A stretch of 51,436 nt of DNA from Pseudomonas agronomica. Lineage in GTDB: Bacteria; Pseudomonadota; Gammaproteobacteria; Pseudomonadales; Pseudomonadaceae. The notes below the pieces were generated by a model. The model searched no databases, was not told the origin of the DNA, and saw only the letters and a program-made list of their open reading frames with translations. Every line of letters begins with the position of its first letter. The stretch's first letter is position 1. Positions 36,189 to 47,849 of this stretch are shown here, piece by piece. Location: assembly GCF_025917275.1 (NCBI RefSeq), contig NZ_JAOSHO010000002.1:1-51436 (forward strand), in the 5' to 3' direction. The position numbers and the translations under genes are program-made.

Positions 36189-36671
36189 ATGGCTAAACAG
36201 AAGAAACACCCCACAGGGACCATCGCGCAAAACAAAAAGGCGCGACACGATTACTTCATCGAACAACGTTTCGAGGCTGGCATGGTCCTGGCCGGCTGGG
36301 AAGTAAAGAGCTTGCGTGCCGGCAAGGCGCAACTGGTCGACAGTTATGTCTTGCTCAAGGACGGCGAAGCGTGGCTGCTCGGCAGTCATATCACGCCGCT
36401 GACCACCGCCAGTACCCACGTCATCGCCGACCCAGTGCGCTCGCGCAAGCTGCTGCTCAACAAGCGCGAGCTGGAGAAGCTCTTCGCGTCCGTGCAGCAG
36501 AAGGGTTATGCGTGCGTCTGCACGTCGCTGTACTGGAGCAAGCACTTGATCAAGTGTGAAATTGCCCTGGGCAAGGGCAAGAAGGAATACGACAAGCGCG
36601 ATACCGAACGCGAACGCGACGCCGGTCGCGAGTTGCAGCGTGCGGTGCGCAACAAGGGCAAGGAAGACTAA
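36189..36671 (+). CDS. smpB: SsrA-binding protein SmpB
   Basis: SmpB binds tmRNA and mimics the missing anticodon arm during trans-translation. The 160-residue protein has [34 protein letters not shown], the oligonucleotide-binding barrel with RKLLLNKRE, and the basic C-terminal tail [16 protein letters not shown] that reaches the mRNA channel. Start at 36189 ([10 protein letters not shown]); no ribosome-binding site is visible before it, in line with a leaderless transcript. Its partner ssrA is in this window at 45.9 kb, on the same strand. It is followed by an inverted REP pair. Confidence 0.98.
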   Translation: MAKQKKHPTGTIAQNKKARHDYFIEQRFEAGMVLAGWEVKSLRAGKAQLVDSYVLLKDGEAWLLGSHITPLTTASTHVIADPVRSRKLLLNKRELEKLFASVQQKGYACVCTSLYWSKHLIKCEIALGKGKKEYDKRDTERERDAGRELQRAVRNKGKED

Positions 36672-36683
36672 GCCCTCGATCTT

Positions 36684-36772
36684 TGTGGGAGCGAGCTTGC
36701 TCGCGATGACGTCGTCACATCCGCTGTAGATGGGTCTGACAGACCGTCTTCGCGAGCAGGCTCGCTCCCACA
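36684..36772. repeat. Inverted pair of Pseudomonas REP sequences (BIME-like)
   Basis: TGTGGGAGCGAGCTTGCTCGCGA at 36684-36706 faces its near-complement at 36750-36772, with 43 bases between. Each unit is itself a GAGC..GCTC hairpin. This GTGGGAGC form is typical of P. fluorescens group genomes. It sits between the smpB and lldR 3' ends, the usual intergenic place for REPs. Confidence 0.9.
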
Positions 36773-36788
36773 GATTCAACAATCATGA

Positions 36789-37556
36789 TCAGATCCCCTT
36801 GCGCCGCTCCGCCCGCGCCACCCGCTGCACTTCCTGCCGCACCTCTTCCAGCACTTCCTGCACATACAGGATATGTCGGCTGGAGACTTCCCGCGCCAGC
36901 TCGGCGTGCCCATCCATGATGGCTTGATACAGCTCCCGATGCTGACTGATCAGCATGTCGCGCGTCTCGCTGCGCTGCTTGTACATGCCGCCAATGTTGG
37001 TCACCACATTACGCTTGAGCAGGTCGAACAGTCCGCGAATGGTGTGCAGTAGAACCGCGTTATGACTGGCCTCGGCGATCGCCAGGTGGAAACGGGCATC
37101 CGCCGCGCCCTCCTCTGCCCGACTCACTTCTTCATGGCGTGAATAACAATCCTGCAACGCTTCGAACGCGGTCGTCAGTCGCTCGCGGTCGACCTCCGTA
37201 GCGCGCAGTGCTGCGTAATAAGCGCAGGATGCTTCCAAGGTATGACGAAACTCCAATAAGTCGCGCTGTGCTTCGGGATTGCTTTCCAAGAGCTGCAGCA
37301 GCGGATCACTGAACGTCGACCCCAGCGATTCGACGACATAGTTTCCCCCACCCTGGCGACTGACCAGCAGCCCCTTGGCCGCCAGTTTCTGAATCGCCTC
37401 GCGCAACGAAGGCCGCGAAACACCGAATTGATCGGCCAGGGTCCGCTCGGCCGGCAGGCGCTCACCTGACTTCAGCGTGCCCTCGAGGATCATGCCTTCA
37501 AGCCGCTCGACAATATCGTCAGACAAACGGCGCTGACGAATCTGATCAAACCCCAT
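36789..37556 (-). CDS. lldR: FadR/GntR-family lactate-operon repressor LldR
   Basis: A 255-residue GntR-family regulator of the FadR subfamily. The N-terminal winged helix (about 8-75) contains LPAERTLADQFGVSRPSLREAIQKLAAKGLL; the C-terminal all-helical FCD domain (about 95-225) has the D-H-H metal/ligand pattern (DARFHLAIAEASHN, QHRELYQAI). In Pseudomonas LldR represses the lactate operon and is released by L-lactate. It stands divergent to lldP, and a perfect 17-base palindrome of the PdhR/LldR type lies at 37750-37766. Start at 37556 with GAGAAT upstream. It ends at the REP pair. Confidence 0.93.
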   Translation of the reverse strand: MGFDQIRQRRLSDDIVERLEGMILEGTLKSGERLPAERTLADQFGVSRPSLREAIQKLAAKGLLVSRQGGGNYVVESLGSTFSDPLLQLLESNPEAQRDLLEFRHTLEASCAYYAALRATEVDRERLTTAFEALQDCYSRHEEVSRAEEGAADARFHLAIAEASHNAVLLHTIRGLFDLLKRNVVTNIGGMYKQRSETRDMLISQHRELYQAIMDGHAELAREVSSRHILYVQEVLEEVRQEVQRVARAERRKGI

Positions 37557-37702
37557 AACTCAATTCTCCACGATCCCGACGGCTCGCCGGGCTCTCTATT
37601 CTGGCCCATCCGGGCCTTGTCCACACCCACCAAAAACCGCCAATGCCAGCAGATCAGATGTGATCTGCACCGCTTATTCGACGAAAGTTTCAGGGCGGCA
37701 AA

Positions 37703-37732
37703 TTGACACACGACAACCAAGGCTTTTACCCT
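37703..37732 (+). promoter_or_regulatory. Putative lldP promoter
   Basis: A perfect TTGACA at 37703-37708, 18 bases, then TACCCT. The transcript would start near 37740, just upstream of the operator at 37750-37766, so bound LldR would block clearance. Confidence 0.5.
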
Positions 37733-37749
37733 AGCCAACAGCGCTTGTA

Positions 37750-37766
37750 AATTGGTATTACCAATT
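37750..37766. promoter_or_regulatory. LldR operator palindrome
   Basis: AATTGGTATTACCAATT is a perfect palindrome around a central T and matches the ATTGGTnnnACCAAT core bound by PdhR and LldR. It lies 53 bases before lldP in the lldR-lldP gap. Confidence 0.85.
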
Positions 37767-37818
37767 ATCCAGATCGCTGACCAGTGCCTGACCAACAACA
37801 ATTAGGGGCTCACCCAAT

Positions 37819-39513
37819 ATGCAAACCTGGCAACAGCTTTACAGCCCGCTCGGCAGCCTAGGCTTGTCCGCACTCGCGGCCGTCATTCCCATCGTGTTTT
37901 TCTTTCTGGCCCTGGCGGTGTTTCGCCTGAAGGGACACGTGGCCGGCAGTATCACCCTGGCCCTGGCGATTGCCGTGGCGATCTTCGCGTTCAACATGCC
38001 TGCAGACATGGCTTTCGCCGCCGCCGGCTATGGTTTTGCCTACGGTTTGTGGCCCATCGCCTGGATCATCGTCGCCGCCGTGTTCCTCTACAAACTCACG
38101 GTCAAGAGCGGCCAGTTCGAGGTCATCCGCAGCTCGGTGCTGTCGATTACCGATGACCAACGCCTGCAAGTGCTGTTGATCGGCTTTTGCTTCGGCGCAT
38201 TCCTCGAAGGTGCCGCCGGTTTCGGCGCACCCGTGGCAATCACCGCGGCCCTGCTGGTCGGCCTGGGCTTCAACCCCTTGTATGCCGCTGGCCTGTGCCT
38301 GATCGCCAACACGGCGCCAGTAGCCTTTGGCGCGCTGGGTATCCCGATCATCGTGGCCGGGCAGGTCACCGGGATCGACGCCTTCAAGATCGGCGCCATG
38401 ACCGGTCGCCAGCTACCATTGTTGTCGCTGTTCGTGCCGTTCTGGCTGGTGTTCATGATGGACGGCCTGCGCGGCGTACGAGAAACCTGGCCGGCAGCGC
38501 TGGTGGCAGGCTTGAGCTTCGCCGTCACCCAGTACTTCACCTCGAACTTCATCGGCCCGGAACTGCCGGACATCACGTCCGCCCTGGCCAGCCTGATTTC
38601 CCTGACGCTGTTCCTGAAAGTCTGGCAGCCCAAGCGCACCGCAGGCGCCCAGATTGCGGGCGCCACCTCCAGCGCAACAGTCACCGCCAGCGCCGGTGGT
38701 TTCGGCCAGCCGCGCAGCACCGTGGCGTCGCCCTACAGCCTGGGGGAAATCATCAAGGCCTGGTCGCCTTTCCTGATTCTCACCGTGCTGGTTACGATCT
38801 GGACCTTGAAACCCTTCAAGGCGATGTTCGCCGCGGGTGGCTCGATGTACGCCTGGGTGTTCAACTTCGCTATTGCGCACCTGGACCAATTGGTCATCAA
38901 GTCCGCACCTATCGTGGTCAACCCGACCGCCATCCCGGCCGTGTTCAAGCTTGATCCGATTTCCGCCACCGGCACGGCGATTTTCTTCTCAGCGTTGATC
39001 TCGATGCTGGTATTGAAAATCAACGTCAAAACTGGTCTTACCACTTTTAAAGAGACCCTTTTCGAGTTGCGCTGGCCCATTCTGTCCATCGGCATGGTGC
39101 TGGCGTTCGCGTTCGTCACCAACTACTCCGGCATGTCCTCGACCATGGCCCTGGTATTGGCCGGCACCGGCGCGGCGTTCCCGTTCTTCTCGCCGTTCCT
39201 GGGTTGGCTGGGCGTGTTCCTGACCGGCTCCGATACGTCGTCCAACGCGCTGTTCAGCTCGCTGCAAGCCACCACCGCGCACCAGATCGGCGTCAACGAC
39301 ACCTTGCTGGTCGCGGCCAATACCAGCGGCGGCGTGACCGGCAAAATGATTTCGCCACAATCGATCGCCGTGGCCTGCGCCGCCACCGGGCTGGTGGGCA
39401 AGGAATCGGATCTGTTCCGTTTCACCCTGAAACACAGCCTATTCTTTGCAACGATTGTCGGCTTGATCACGTTGGCCCAGGCCTACTGGTTCACCGGCAT
39501 GCTGGTTCATTAA
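37819..39513 (+). CDS. lldP: L-lactate permease
   Basis: LldP imports L- and D-lactate (and glycolate) with protons. The 564-residue inner-membrane protein has about 12-14 membrane helices; conserved family segments include [25 protein letters not shown] and [29 protein letters not shown], and [24 protein letters not shown] near the C-terminus. Start at 37819 with a GGGG about ten bases upstream. It heads the lactate operon under the LldR operator. A hairpin 26 bases past the stop may reduce expression of the downstream genes. Confidence 0.97.
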   Translation: MQTWQQLYSPLGSLGLSALAAVIPIVFFFLALAVFRLKGHVAGSITLALAIAVAIFAFNMPADMAFAAAGYGFAYGLWPIAWIIVAAVFLYKLTVKSGQFEVIRSSVLSITDDQRLQVLLIGFCFGAFLEGAAGFGAPVAITAALLVGLGFNPLYAAGLCLIANTAPVAFGALGIPIIVAGQVTGIDAFKIGAMTGRQLPLLSLFVPFWLVFMMDGLRGVRETWPAALVAGLSFAVTQYFTSNFIGPELPDITSALASLISLTLFLKVWQPKRTAGAQIAGATSSATVTASAGGFGQPRSTVASPYSLGEIIKAWSPFLILTVLVTIWTLKPFKAMFAAGGSMYAWVFNFAIAHLDQLVIKSAPIVVNPTAIPAVFKLDPISATGTAIFFSALISMLVLKINVKTGLTTFKETLFELRWPILSIGMVLAFAFVTNYSGMSSTMALVLAGTGAAFPFFSPFLGWLGVFLTGSDTSSNALFSSLQATTAHQIGVNDTLLVAANTSGGVTGKMISPQSIAVACAATGLVGKESDLFRFTLKHSLFFATIVGLITLAQAYWFTGMLVH

Positions 39514-39538
39514 TTCCTACGCACAACATTGAAAAACC

Positions 39539-39562
39539 GACGCCGAACCGTGATTCGGCGTC
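39539..39562 (+). terminator. Hairpin downstream of lldP
   Basis: GACGCCGAA / TTCGGCGTC with a six-base loop, 25 bases after the lldP stop. Only a weak T-rich stretch follows, so partial termination or mRNA end protection is more likely than full stop. Confidence 0.5.
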
Positions 39563-39586
39563 TGCTATTCACAACCGGGTCTGCAA

Positions 39587-39622
39587 GGCTGCTGAAAGAT
39601 TTCCTCACTATATTCAGCAGCC
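39587..39622 (+). repeat. Second hairpin in the lldP-lldE gap
   Basis: GGCTGCTGAA and TTCAGCAGCC form a perfect ten-base stem around a 16-base loop, ending about 30 bases before the lldE ribosome-binding site. It may separate lldP from the dehydrogenase genes in expression. Confidence 0.5.
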
Positions 39623-39662
39623 TCAGCGGACGGATAACCGGGACCACCCGGAGACACGCCTG

Positions 39663-40487
39663 ATGAGCGAGCTTTTTTACAACGCCGTACCGAACGCGAC
39701 CCGTGTCGCCCCGCCCCTGCCCGAACCTCGGCAGTACCCCAGCGAGAAACCTGCTCGGGTCTACCTGTTCGGGACATGCGTGGTAGACCTGTTCTATCCC
39801 GAGGCCGGGATGGATGCGATTCATCTGCTCGAACGCGAAGGGATCCGAGTGGAGTATCCGCAAGGGCAAACGTGCTGCGGGCAGCCGGCGTACACGTCCG
39901 GATACACCGAGCAGGCGCGGACGGTGGCGCGGGCGCAACTGGCGTTGTTTGCCGGGGATTATCCAGTGGTCGTGCCGTCGGGCTCGTGCGCCGGCATGCT
40001 GCGTGAACATTACGCCGACTTGTTCAAGGACGAGCCGCAAACGCTCAAGCAGGTCCAGGCGCTGGCTGCCAGGACCTATGAGCTGGCCGAGTTCCTGTTA
40101 TTCGTCTGCAAGGTGCAATTGAACGACGGCGGCACGCCGGTGAAGGTCGCGCTGCATACGTCCTGCTCGGCACGCCGGGAAATGAATACCCACCTGCATG
40201 GCCGTGCGTTGTTGGCGCAGTTGCGCAATGTGGAACGCGTCGAACACAGCCATGAAAGTGAGTGCTGTGGTTTTGGTGGGACGTTCAGCGTTCGCATGCC
40301 GGACATTTCCGGCGCGATGGTGGCCGACAAGACCCGGGCGCTGAAGGAATCCGGCGCACATCAGGTGGTCAGCGCCGATTGTGGGTGCTTGATGAATATC
40401 AATGGCGCCCTGGAAAAACAGCAGGAAGCGTTGCGCGGCCAACATCTGGCGAGCTTCCTCTGGCAGCGAACCGGAGGTGCCGCATGA
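39663..40487 (+). CDS. lldE: L-lactate dehydrogenase complex subunit LldE/LutA (Fe-S binding)
   Basis: A 274-residue member of the CCG family, subunit of the membrane-linked, NAD-independent L-lactate dehydrogenase (LldEFG, also called LutABC or LldABC). Two cysteine-rich CCG domains are visible: LFGTCVVDLFYPEAG with QTCCGQPAY, and HTSCSARREMN with ECCGFGGTFSVR; these bind iron-sulfur clusters and act in electron transfer. A further SADCGCLMNINGAL follows. The start at 39663 (MSELFYNAV) has GGAG upstream; the first 150 codons of the longer frame overlap lldP and are not used. Its stop overlaps the lldF start (ATGA). Confidence 0.93.
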   Translation: MSELFYNAVPNATRVAPPLPEPRQYPSEKPARVYLFGTCVVDLFYPEAGMDAIHLLEREGIRVEYPQGQTCCGQPAYTSGYTEQARTVARAQLALFAGDYPVVVPSGSCAGMLREHYADLFKDEPQTLKQVQALAARTYELAEFLLFVCKVQLNDGGTPVKVALHTSCSARREMNTHLHGRALLAQLRNVERVEHSHESECCGFGGTFSVRMPDISGAMVADKTRALKESGAHQVVSADCGCLMNINGALEKQQEALRGQHLASFLWQRTGGAA

Positions 40488-41938
40488 GCACGCCGACGCT
40501 GATCCCTACCGTTGAAGTGGGGAATGATTTTCGCGCCCGCGCCCACAAGGCGCTGGACGACACGCAATTGCGAAACAACTTTCGCAGCGCGATGGATTCA
40601 CTGATGACAAAACGGGCAACGTCTTTCAGCGATGCCCACGAAAGAGAACATTTGCGAGTGCTGGGCAACGCTGTCCGCGCCCGTGCGTTATCCAAGCTGC
40701 CCGACCTGCTCGAGCAACTTGAAAGCAACCTGACCCGCAACGGTGTGAAAGTACACTGGGCGGAAACGGTGGACGAAGCCAATGGCATCGTCCTTTCGAT
40801 CATCCGCGCTCACGAGGCGCGGCAAGTGATCAAGGGCAAATCGATGGTCAGCGAAGAGATGGAGATGAACCATTTCCTCGAGGCTCGGGACATTGAATGT
40901 CTCGAATCCGACATGGGGGAATACATCGTCCAGCTCGACCACGAGAAGCCTTCACACATCATTATGCCGGCGATCCACAAGAATGCCGGTCAGGTCGCGT
41001 CCTTGTTCCACGACAAACTCGGCGTGGAGTACACCAAGGACGTTGACCAACTCATTCAGATCGGTCGCAAGGTCCTGCGGCAGAAATTCTTCGAAGCCGA
41101 CATCGGCGTTTCCGGCGTCAACTTCGCCGTCGCCGAAACCGGCACCCTGCTGCTGGTGGAAAACGAAGGCAACGGCCGGATGTCCACCACGGTGCCGCCG
41201 GTGCACATCGCCGTGACCGGCATAGAAAAAGTCGTGGAAAACCTGCGCGATGTGGTGCCGCTGCTCTCGCTGCTGACCCGCTCGGCCCTCGGCCAGCCGA
41301 TCACCACCTACGTCAACATGATCTCCGGGCCGCGCAAGCCTGACGAACTGGACGGTCCCCAGGAAGTCCACCTGGTCTTGCTCGACAACGGTCGCAGCCA
41401 GGCGTTTGCCGACAGCGAACTGCGCCAGACCCTCAACTGCATCCGCTGCGGCGCCTGTATGAACCATTGCCCGGTCTATACCCGAATCGGTGGCCATGCC
41501 TACGGCGAGGTTTACCCGGGGCCTATTGGAAAAATCATCACACCGCACATGGTCGGCCTGGCGAAGGTGCCGGATCACCCGAGCGCCTCTTCGCTGTGTG
41601 GAGCCTGCGGCGAAGTGTGCCCGGTGAAGATTCCGATCCCAGCCCTGCTGCGGCGGCTGCGGGAGGAAAACGTCAAGGCGCCAGACAGTCCCAACCCGAT
41701 CATGCGCGGCCAGGGCAGTAAATACTCGGCCAAGGAACGGTTCATCTGGAATGCCTGGGCCCGGCTCAACAGTTCGCCGAGGCTGTACCGGATGTTCGCC
41801 TTCCTTGTCACCCGCTTGCGTGCCCTGGCGCCGAAAGACGTTGGGCCTTGGACACAAAACCACAGCGCCCCGAAACCCGCCGCCCGCTCACTGCATGACC
41901 TGGCTCGCGACCACCTGAACCCGCAGGGAGACCGCTGA
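40484..41938 (+). CDS. lldF: L-lactate dehydrogenase complex subunit LldF/LutB
   Basis: A 484-residue iron-sulfur protein, central electron carrier of the L-lactate dehydrogenase complex. The N-terminal LUD domain (about 60-290) contains VKVHWAETVDEANGIV and FAVAETGTLLLVENEGNGRM. Then come two ferredoxin-type clusters: CIRCGACMNHCPVY from Cys319 and CGACGEVCPVKIPIPALL, followed by a DUF3390-type helical tail. It begins with ATG overlapping the lldE stop and ends with TGATG shared with lldG, so the three are translationally coupled. Confidence 0.95.
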   Translation: MSTPTLIPTVEVGNDFRARAHKALDDTQLRNNFRSAMDSLMTKRATSFSDAHEREHLRVLGNAVRARALSKLPDLLEQLESNLTRNGVKVHWAETVDEANGIVLSIIRAHEARQVIKGKSMVSEEMEMNHFLEARDIECLESDMGEYIVQLDHEKPSHIIMPAIHKNAGQVASLFHDKLGVEYTKDVDQLIQIGRKVLRQKFFEADIGVSGVNFAVAETGTLLLVENEGNGRMSTTVPPVHIAVTGIEKVVENLRDVVPLLSLLTRSALGQPITTYVNMISGPRKPDELDGPQEVHLVLLDNGRSQAFADSELRQTLNCIRCGACMNHCPVYTRIGGHAYGEVYPGPIGKIITPHMVGLAKVPDHPSASSLCGACGEVCPVKIPIPALLRRLREENVKAPDSPNPIMRGQGSKYSAKERFIWNAWARLNSSPRLYRMFAFLVTRLRALAPKDVGPWTQNHSAPKPAARSLHDLARDHLNPQGDR

Positions 41939-42605
41939 TGAGCGCCAAGGAAAATATCCTCGCCAAGCTGCGTAAAAGCCTGACCGGCACCACGCCGGTT
42001 GCCGACACCTATGACGTTGAACTGGTGACGCAGACCTACCGCTATGGGCCTGGAGAACGCATCCCGCAATTGCGCAAGCAAATGGAAGCGGTCCACACCG
42101 AGATCCACCTGACCTCCGGCGAAGCCTGGCCGGCACTGTTGGCGCAACTATTGCGGGACCGACAACTGCCGAGCCTGTTGATCGCGCCGACAACGCCTCA
42201 CGGACAAAAAATCGTACAGTTCTGGGCGAATAATCCGGACCTGCCAGCTCTAAAGGCCTACGACCGGCCTGTAGAAGAATGGAAAGCCGAACTGTTCAAC
42301 CACACCCCGGCCAGCCTGACGGGCACCCTCGGCGCCATCGCTGCCACCGGCAGCCTGATTCTCTGGCCGACGCGGGAAGAGCCGCGGCTGATGAGCCTCG
42401 TCCCGCCGGTGCATTTCGCCCTGCTCAAGGCCAGTGAGATTCGTGACAACTTCTATGAAGTGCAACAGGAATTCGCGTGGGCCCAGGGCATGCCAACCAA
42501 TGCCCTGCTGGTGTCCGGCCCGTCGAAAACCGCCGATATCGAGCAAGTCCTGGCTTACGGCGCCCATGGTCCGAAGGACCTGGTGGTACTGATTCTGGAG
42601 GACCA

Positions 42606-42609
<4 letters not shown>
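41938..42609 (+). CDS. lldG: L-lactate dehydrogenase complex subunit LldG/LutC
   Basis: A 223-residue LUD-domain protein without cysteine clusters, third subunit of the LldEFG/LutABC complex. Visible family segments: SAKENILAKLRKSL at the N-terminus, GTLGAIAATGSLILWPTREEPRLMSLVPPVHFALL in the LUD fold and the C-terminal SGPSKTADIEQVLAYGAHGPKDLVVLIL. The exact catalytic division among the three subunits is not settled. Its start overlaps the lldF stop (TGATG) and its stop overlaps the dld start (ATGA). Confidence 0.95.
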
Positions 42610-45416
<2,807 letters not shown>

Positions 45417-45540
45417 GAAAAAAATAGAACCCTGGCGAACGACGGCAGTCCATTGAGCAGGTCCTGCAACCGCAGGGCTTCCTCAAACTTGGTAGTCCTG
45501 ATGGGCCAGCAAACGCTGCCCTTGGGTCAAGGAGAGACAT

Positions 45541-45831
45541 ATGAAACGCTCTGTGCTGTTAGGTCTGTTTGTCACTGCCTCGATGCTGGCATCTCCCTCG
45601 TTTGCCGCCGGCGATTCGGACAGTCTCTGCGACACCAATATCAAAACCATCGAGAACGCCAAGACTCAGGTCCAAGGTTCGGATCTTGAAGCGAAAGTCG
45701 AAGCCAGCGTCCAGCAAGCCAAGGCCCATCAGGCTCTGAAAACCGAGGAAGGCACCAAAAAATGCATCTCGGAAACTACCCAGACCATCCAGGAGATTCA
45801 GAAAGTCAGCAAAGACGGTAAAAACTCCTGA
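45541..45831 (+). CDS. Small exported protein of unknown function
   Basis: A 96-residue protein that I do not recognise. It has a clear Sec signal peptide (MKRSVLLGLFVTASMLASPSFA) with a likely cut after SFA at residue 22, leaving a 74-residue polar, helical mature protein rich in Lys, Glu, Gln and Thr with two cysteines (30 and 75) that could form a disulfide. A strong AAGGAGAG lies about six bases before the ATG, so it should be well translated. It stands alone between dld and ssrA and is followed by a hairpin with a UUCG loop. Periplasmic location is likely. Confidence 0.85.
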   Translation: MKRSVLLGLFVTASMLASPSFAAGDSDSLCDTNIKTIENAKTQVQGSDLEAKVEASVQQAKAHQALKTEEGTKKCISETTQTIQEIQKVSKDGKNS

Positions 45832-45837
45832 ATGCAG

Positions 45838-45861
45838 GGGGCCAACCTTCGGGTTGGCCCC
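45838..45861 (+). terminator. UUCG-tetraloop hairpin after the small exported protein
   Basis: GGGGCCAACC / GGTTGGCCCC with a TTCG loop, seven bases past the stop. A TTTT follows only after seven more bases, so termination may be partial. Confidence 0.65.
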
Positions 45862-45882
45862 GGATGCGTTTTGACGTACACT
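45854..45882 (+). promoter_or_regulatory. Possible ssrA promoter
   Basis: TTGGCC, 17 bases, TACACT, which would start transcription about 36 bases before the mature tmRNA end. The -35 overlaps the right arm of the preceding hairpin. A TTGACG at 45871 is an alternative -35 without a good -10. Confidence 0.35.
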
Positions 45883-45924
45883 ACGCAGGCCTGTCGCTCC
45901 AGAGATTCACGGAACGCCAGGTTC

Positions 45925-46318
45925 GGGGCCGTTTAGGATTCGACGCCGGTTGCGAAACTTTAGGTGCATGCCGAGTTGGTAACAGAACTCGTAAATCCAC
46001 TGTTGCAACTTCCTATAGTTGCCAATGACGAAACCTACGGGGAATACGCTCTCGCTGCGTAAGCAGCCTTAGCCCTTCCCTTCTGGTACCTTCGGGTCCA
46101 GCAATCACCAGGGGATGTCCGTAAACCCAAAGTGATTGTCATATAGAACGGAATCGCCGTGCAGTACGTTGTGGACGAAGCGGCTAAAACTTACACAACT
46201 CGCCCAAAGCACCCTGCCCGTCGGGTCGCTGAGGGTTAACTTAATAGACACGGCTACGCATGTAGTACCGACAGCGGAGTACTGGCGGACGGGGGTTCAA
46301 ATCCCCCCGGCTCCACCA
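45925..46318 (+). ncRNA. ssrA: Transfer-messenger RNA (tmRNA, SsrA)
   Basis: A 394-base one-piece tmRNA. The acceptor stem pairs GGGGCCG with CGGCTCC, followed by A and an encoded CCA; the T-loop TTCAAATCC closes the tRNA-like part. The message part begins at GCC 46021 and encodes ANDETYGEYALAA, then TAA at 46060-46062, the Pseudomonas proteolysis tag. tmRNA rescues stalled ribosomes with SmpB, encoded in this window. The 3' end is a favoured attachment site for integrative elements, and an integrase lies 188 bases downstream. The 3' end is intact, so the gene is restored after insertion. Confidence 0.98.
46289..46318. other. Probable attachment site (left junction) in the ssrA 3' end
   Basis: The T-arm and acceptor end of ssrA is the usual target of P4-type integrases, and one is encoded immediately downstream. 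The matching direct repeat at the far end was not found inside the window, so the core cannot be measured. Confidence 0.6.
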
Positions 46319-46325
46319 AATGATC

Positions 46326-46355
46326 AAAAAAAGACGTCCACAGACGTCTTTTTTT
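46326..46355. terminator. Terminator of ssrA
   Basis: AAAAAAAGACGTC / GACGTCTTTTTTT with a four-base loop, beginning eight bases after the tmRNA CCA. A textbook intrinsic terminator, effective in either direction. Confidence 0.9.
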
Positions 46356-46505
46356 GTGCCTGCAATCCAGTAAATACGCGGCCTCCAGCGCTTTTGCGGT
46401 CTTTTGAGAGTTTTTGAGTTCCAACCGTTCGGGTATTCCAGGCGGTATTCCAGCTCACCCGGTGCTAATCTTTGGAATACCGAATCAGTGCTTGAGGACA
46501 ATCTC

Positions 46506-47762
46506 ATGCCTGCTCAAAACCTCCGCCTCTCCGATCGACAGCTCAAGGGAGTCAAACCCGCGTCCAAGGATTATGTCCTCACTGACGGTGACGGTTTGCA
46601 GCTCCGCGTACGCAGCAACGGCTCGTTGCTGTGGAATTTCAACTACCGCGAACCGGTTACCAAGAAGCGAATCAACATCGGCTTTGGGACCTATCCCGAA
46701 CTGTCACTGGCGAACGCACGAAAGAAGGCAGTCGAAGCGCGCGAGCTGCTCGCCCAAGGCATTGATCCGAAGGTACAGCGCAATACCTTGAATGAAGCCA
46801 AGCGCGCAGAAACGGAACACACCTTCGAGAACGTGGCTACGGCCTGGTTCGAACTCAAGAAAGACTCGGTCACCCCGGCATACACCGAAGACATCTGGCG
46901 GTCGCTCACGCTGCATGTGTTCCCCGACTTGAGAACGACACCACTGGTGAAAATCACCGCGCCGATGGTGATCGCATTGCTTCGCCCAATCGAAGCGAAA
47001 GGCAGCCTGGAGACGGTCAAGCGTCTTAGCCAGCGGCTAAACGAGATCATGACCTACGGCGTAAACTCTGGCCTGATCTTCGCCAACCCGCTCAGCGGGA
47101 TAAGGGCGGTTTTCAAGAAGCCCAAGAAAGAGAACATGGCTGCGCTTCCGCCCGAAGAACTACCCGAGCTCATGCTGGAGATCGCGAACGCCAGCATCAA
47201 ACGCACGACCCGTTGCCTCATCGAATGGCAGTTGCACACCATGACTCGCCCCGCAGAGGCGGCGACTACTCGCTGGGCAGACATCGACTTTGAAAAGCGT
47301 GTCTGGACTATCCCACCGGAGCGGATGAAAAAGCGCCGCCCTCACAGCATCCCGTTGAGTGATCACGCTGTCGCACTGTTGGAGTCACTGAAGACTCACA
47401 GCGGCCATCGCGAATACGTCTTCCCGGCAGACAGAAATCCACGCACCCACGCCAATAGCCAGACCGCCAACATGGCGTTGAAACGCATGGGCTTCCAGGA
47501 TCGCTTGGTCAGCCACGGCATGCGCTCGATAGCCAGCACCATCTTGAATGAACATGGTTGGGACCCGGAACTCATTGAGGTCGCACTGGCGCATGTCGAC
47601 AAGGATGAGGTGCGCAGCGCCTACAACCGAGCCGACTACATCGAGCGACGGCGCCCGATGATGGCGTGGTGGAGTGAGTACATCCAGAAAACCGCCACCG
47701 GCAGCCTTCTCGCCTCTGCATACGGCCAAGTCAGAGACAAGAACGTGGTGCCGATCCGCTAG
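46506..47762 (+). CDS. P4-type tyrosine integrase of an ssrA-inserted island
   Basis: A 418-residue tyrosine recombinase of the P4/CP4-57 kind. The N-terminal arm-binding DUF4102 domain (1-~90) shows LTDGDGLQLRVRSNGSLLWNF and FGTYPELSLANARKKA; the core-binding domain follows (about 105-205), then the catalytic domain with Arg248 (TMTRPAEAATTRW), H337-x-x-R340 (SHGMRS), His363 (LAHVDKD) and the nucleophile Tyr373 (RSAYNRADY). All catalytic residues are present, so it looks active. Start at 46506 (MPAQNLRLSD) with GAGGA upstream; the longer frame begins near the ssrA terminator. It lies in the same direction as ssrA, as expected for this type of island. Confidence 0.95.
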   Translation: MPAQNLRLSDRQLKGVKPASKDYVLTDGDGLQLRVRSNGSLLWNFNYREPVTKKRINIGFGTYPELSLANARKKAVEARELLAQGIDPKVQRNTLNEAKRAETEHTFENVATAWFELKKDSVTPAYTEDIWRSLTLHVFPDLRTTPLVKITAPMVIALLRPIEAKGSLETVKRLSQRLNEIMTYGVNSGLIFANPLSGIRAVFKKPKKENMAALPPEELPELMLEIANASIKRTTRCLIEWQLHTMTRPAEAATTRWADIDFEKRVWTIPPERMKKRRPHSIPLSDHAVALLESLKTHSGHREYVFPADRNPRTHANSQTANMALKRMGFQDRLVSHGMRSIASTILNEHGWDPELIEVALAHVDKDEVRSAYNRADYIERRRPMMAWWSEYIQKTATGSLLASAYGQVRDKNVVPIR

Positions 47763-47849
47763 CGCTGTACAGGCGCAATAACGGCGGCGACAGCAACTGA
47801 TCGCTCAAGATTCAGGGAAAGCAGCCTCGTTTTTCCGCTTTTCAGCACG

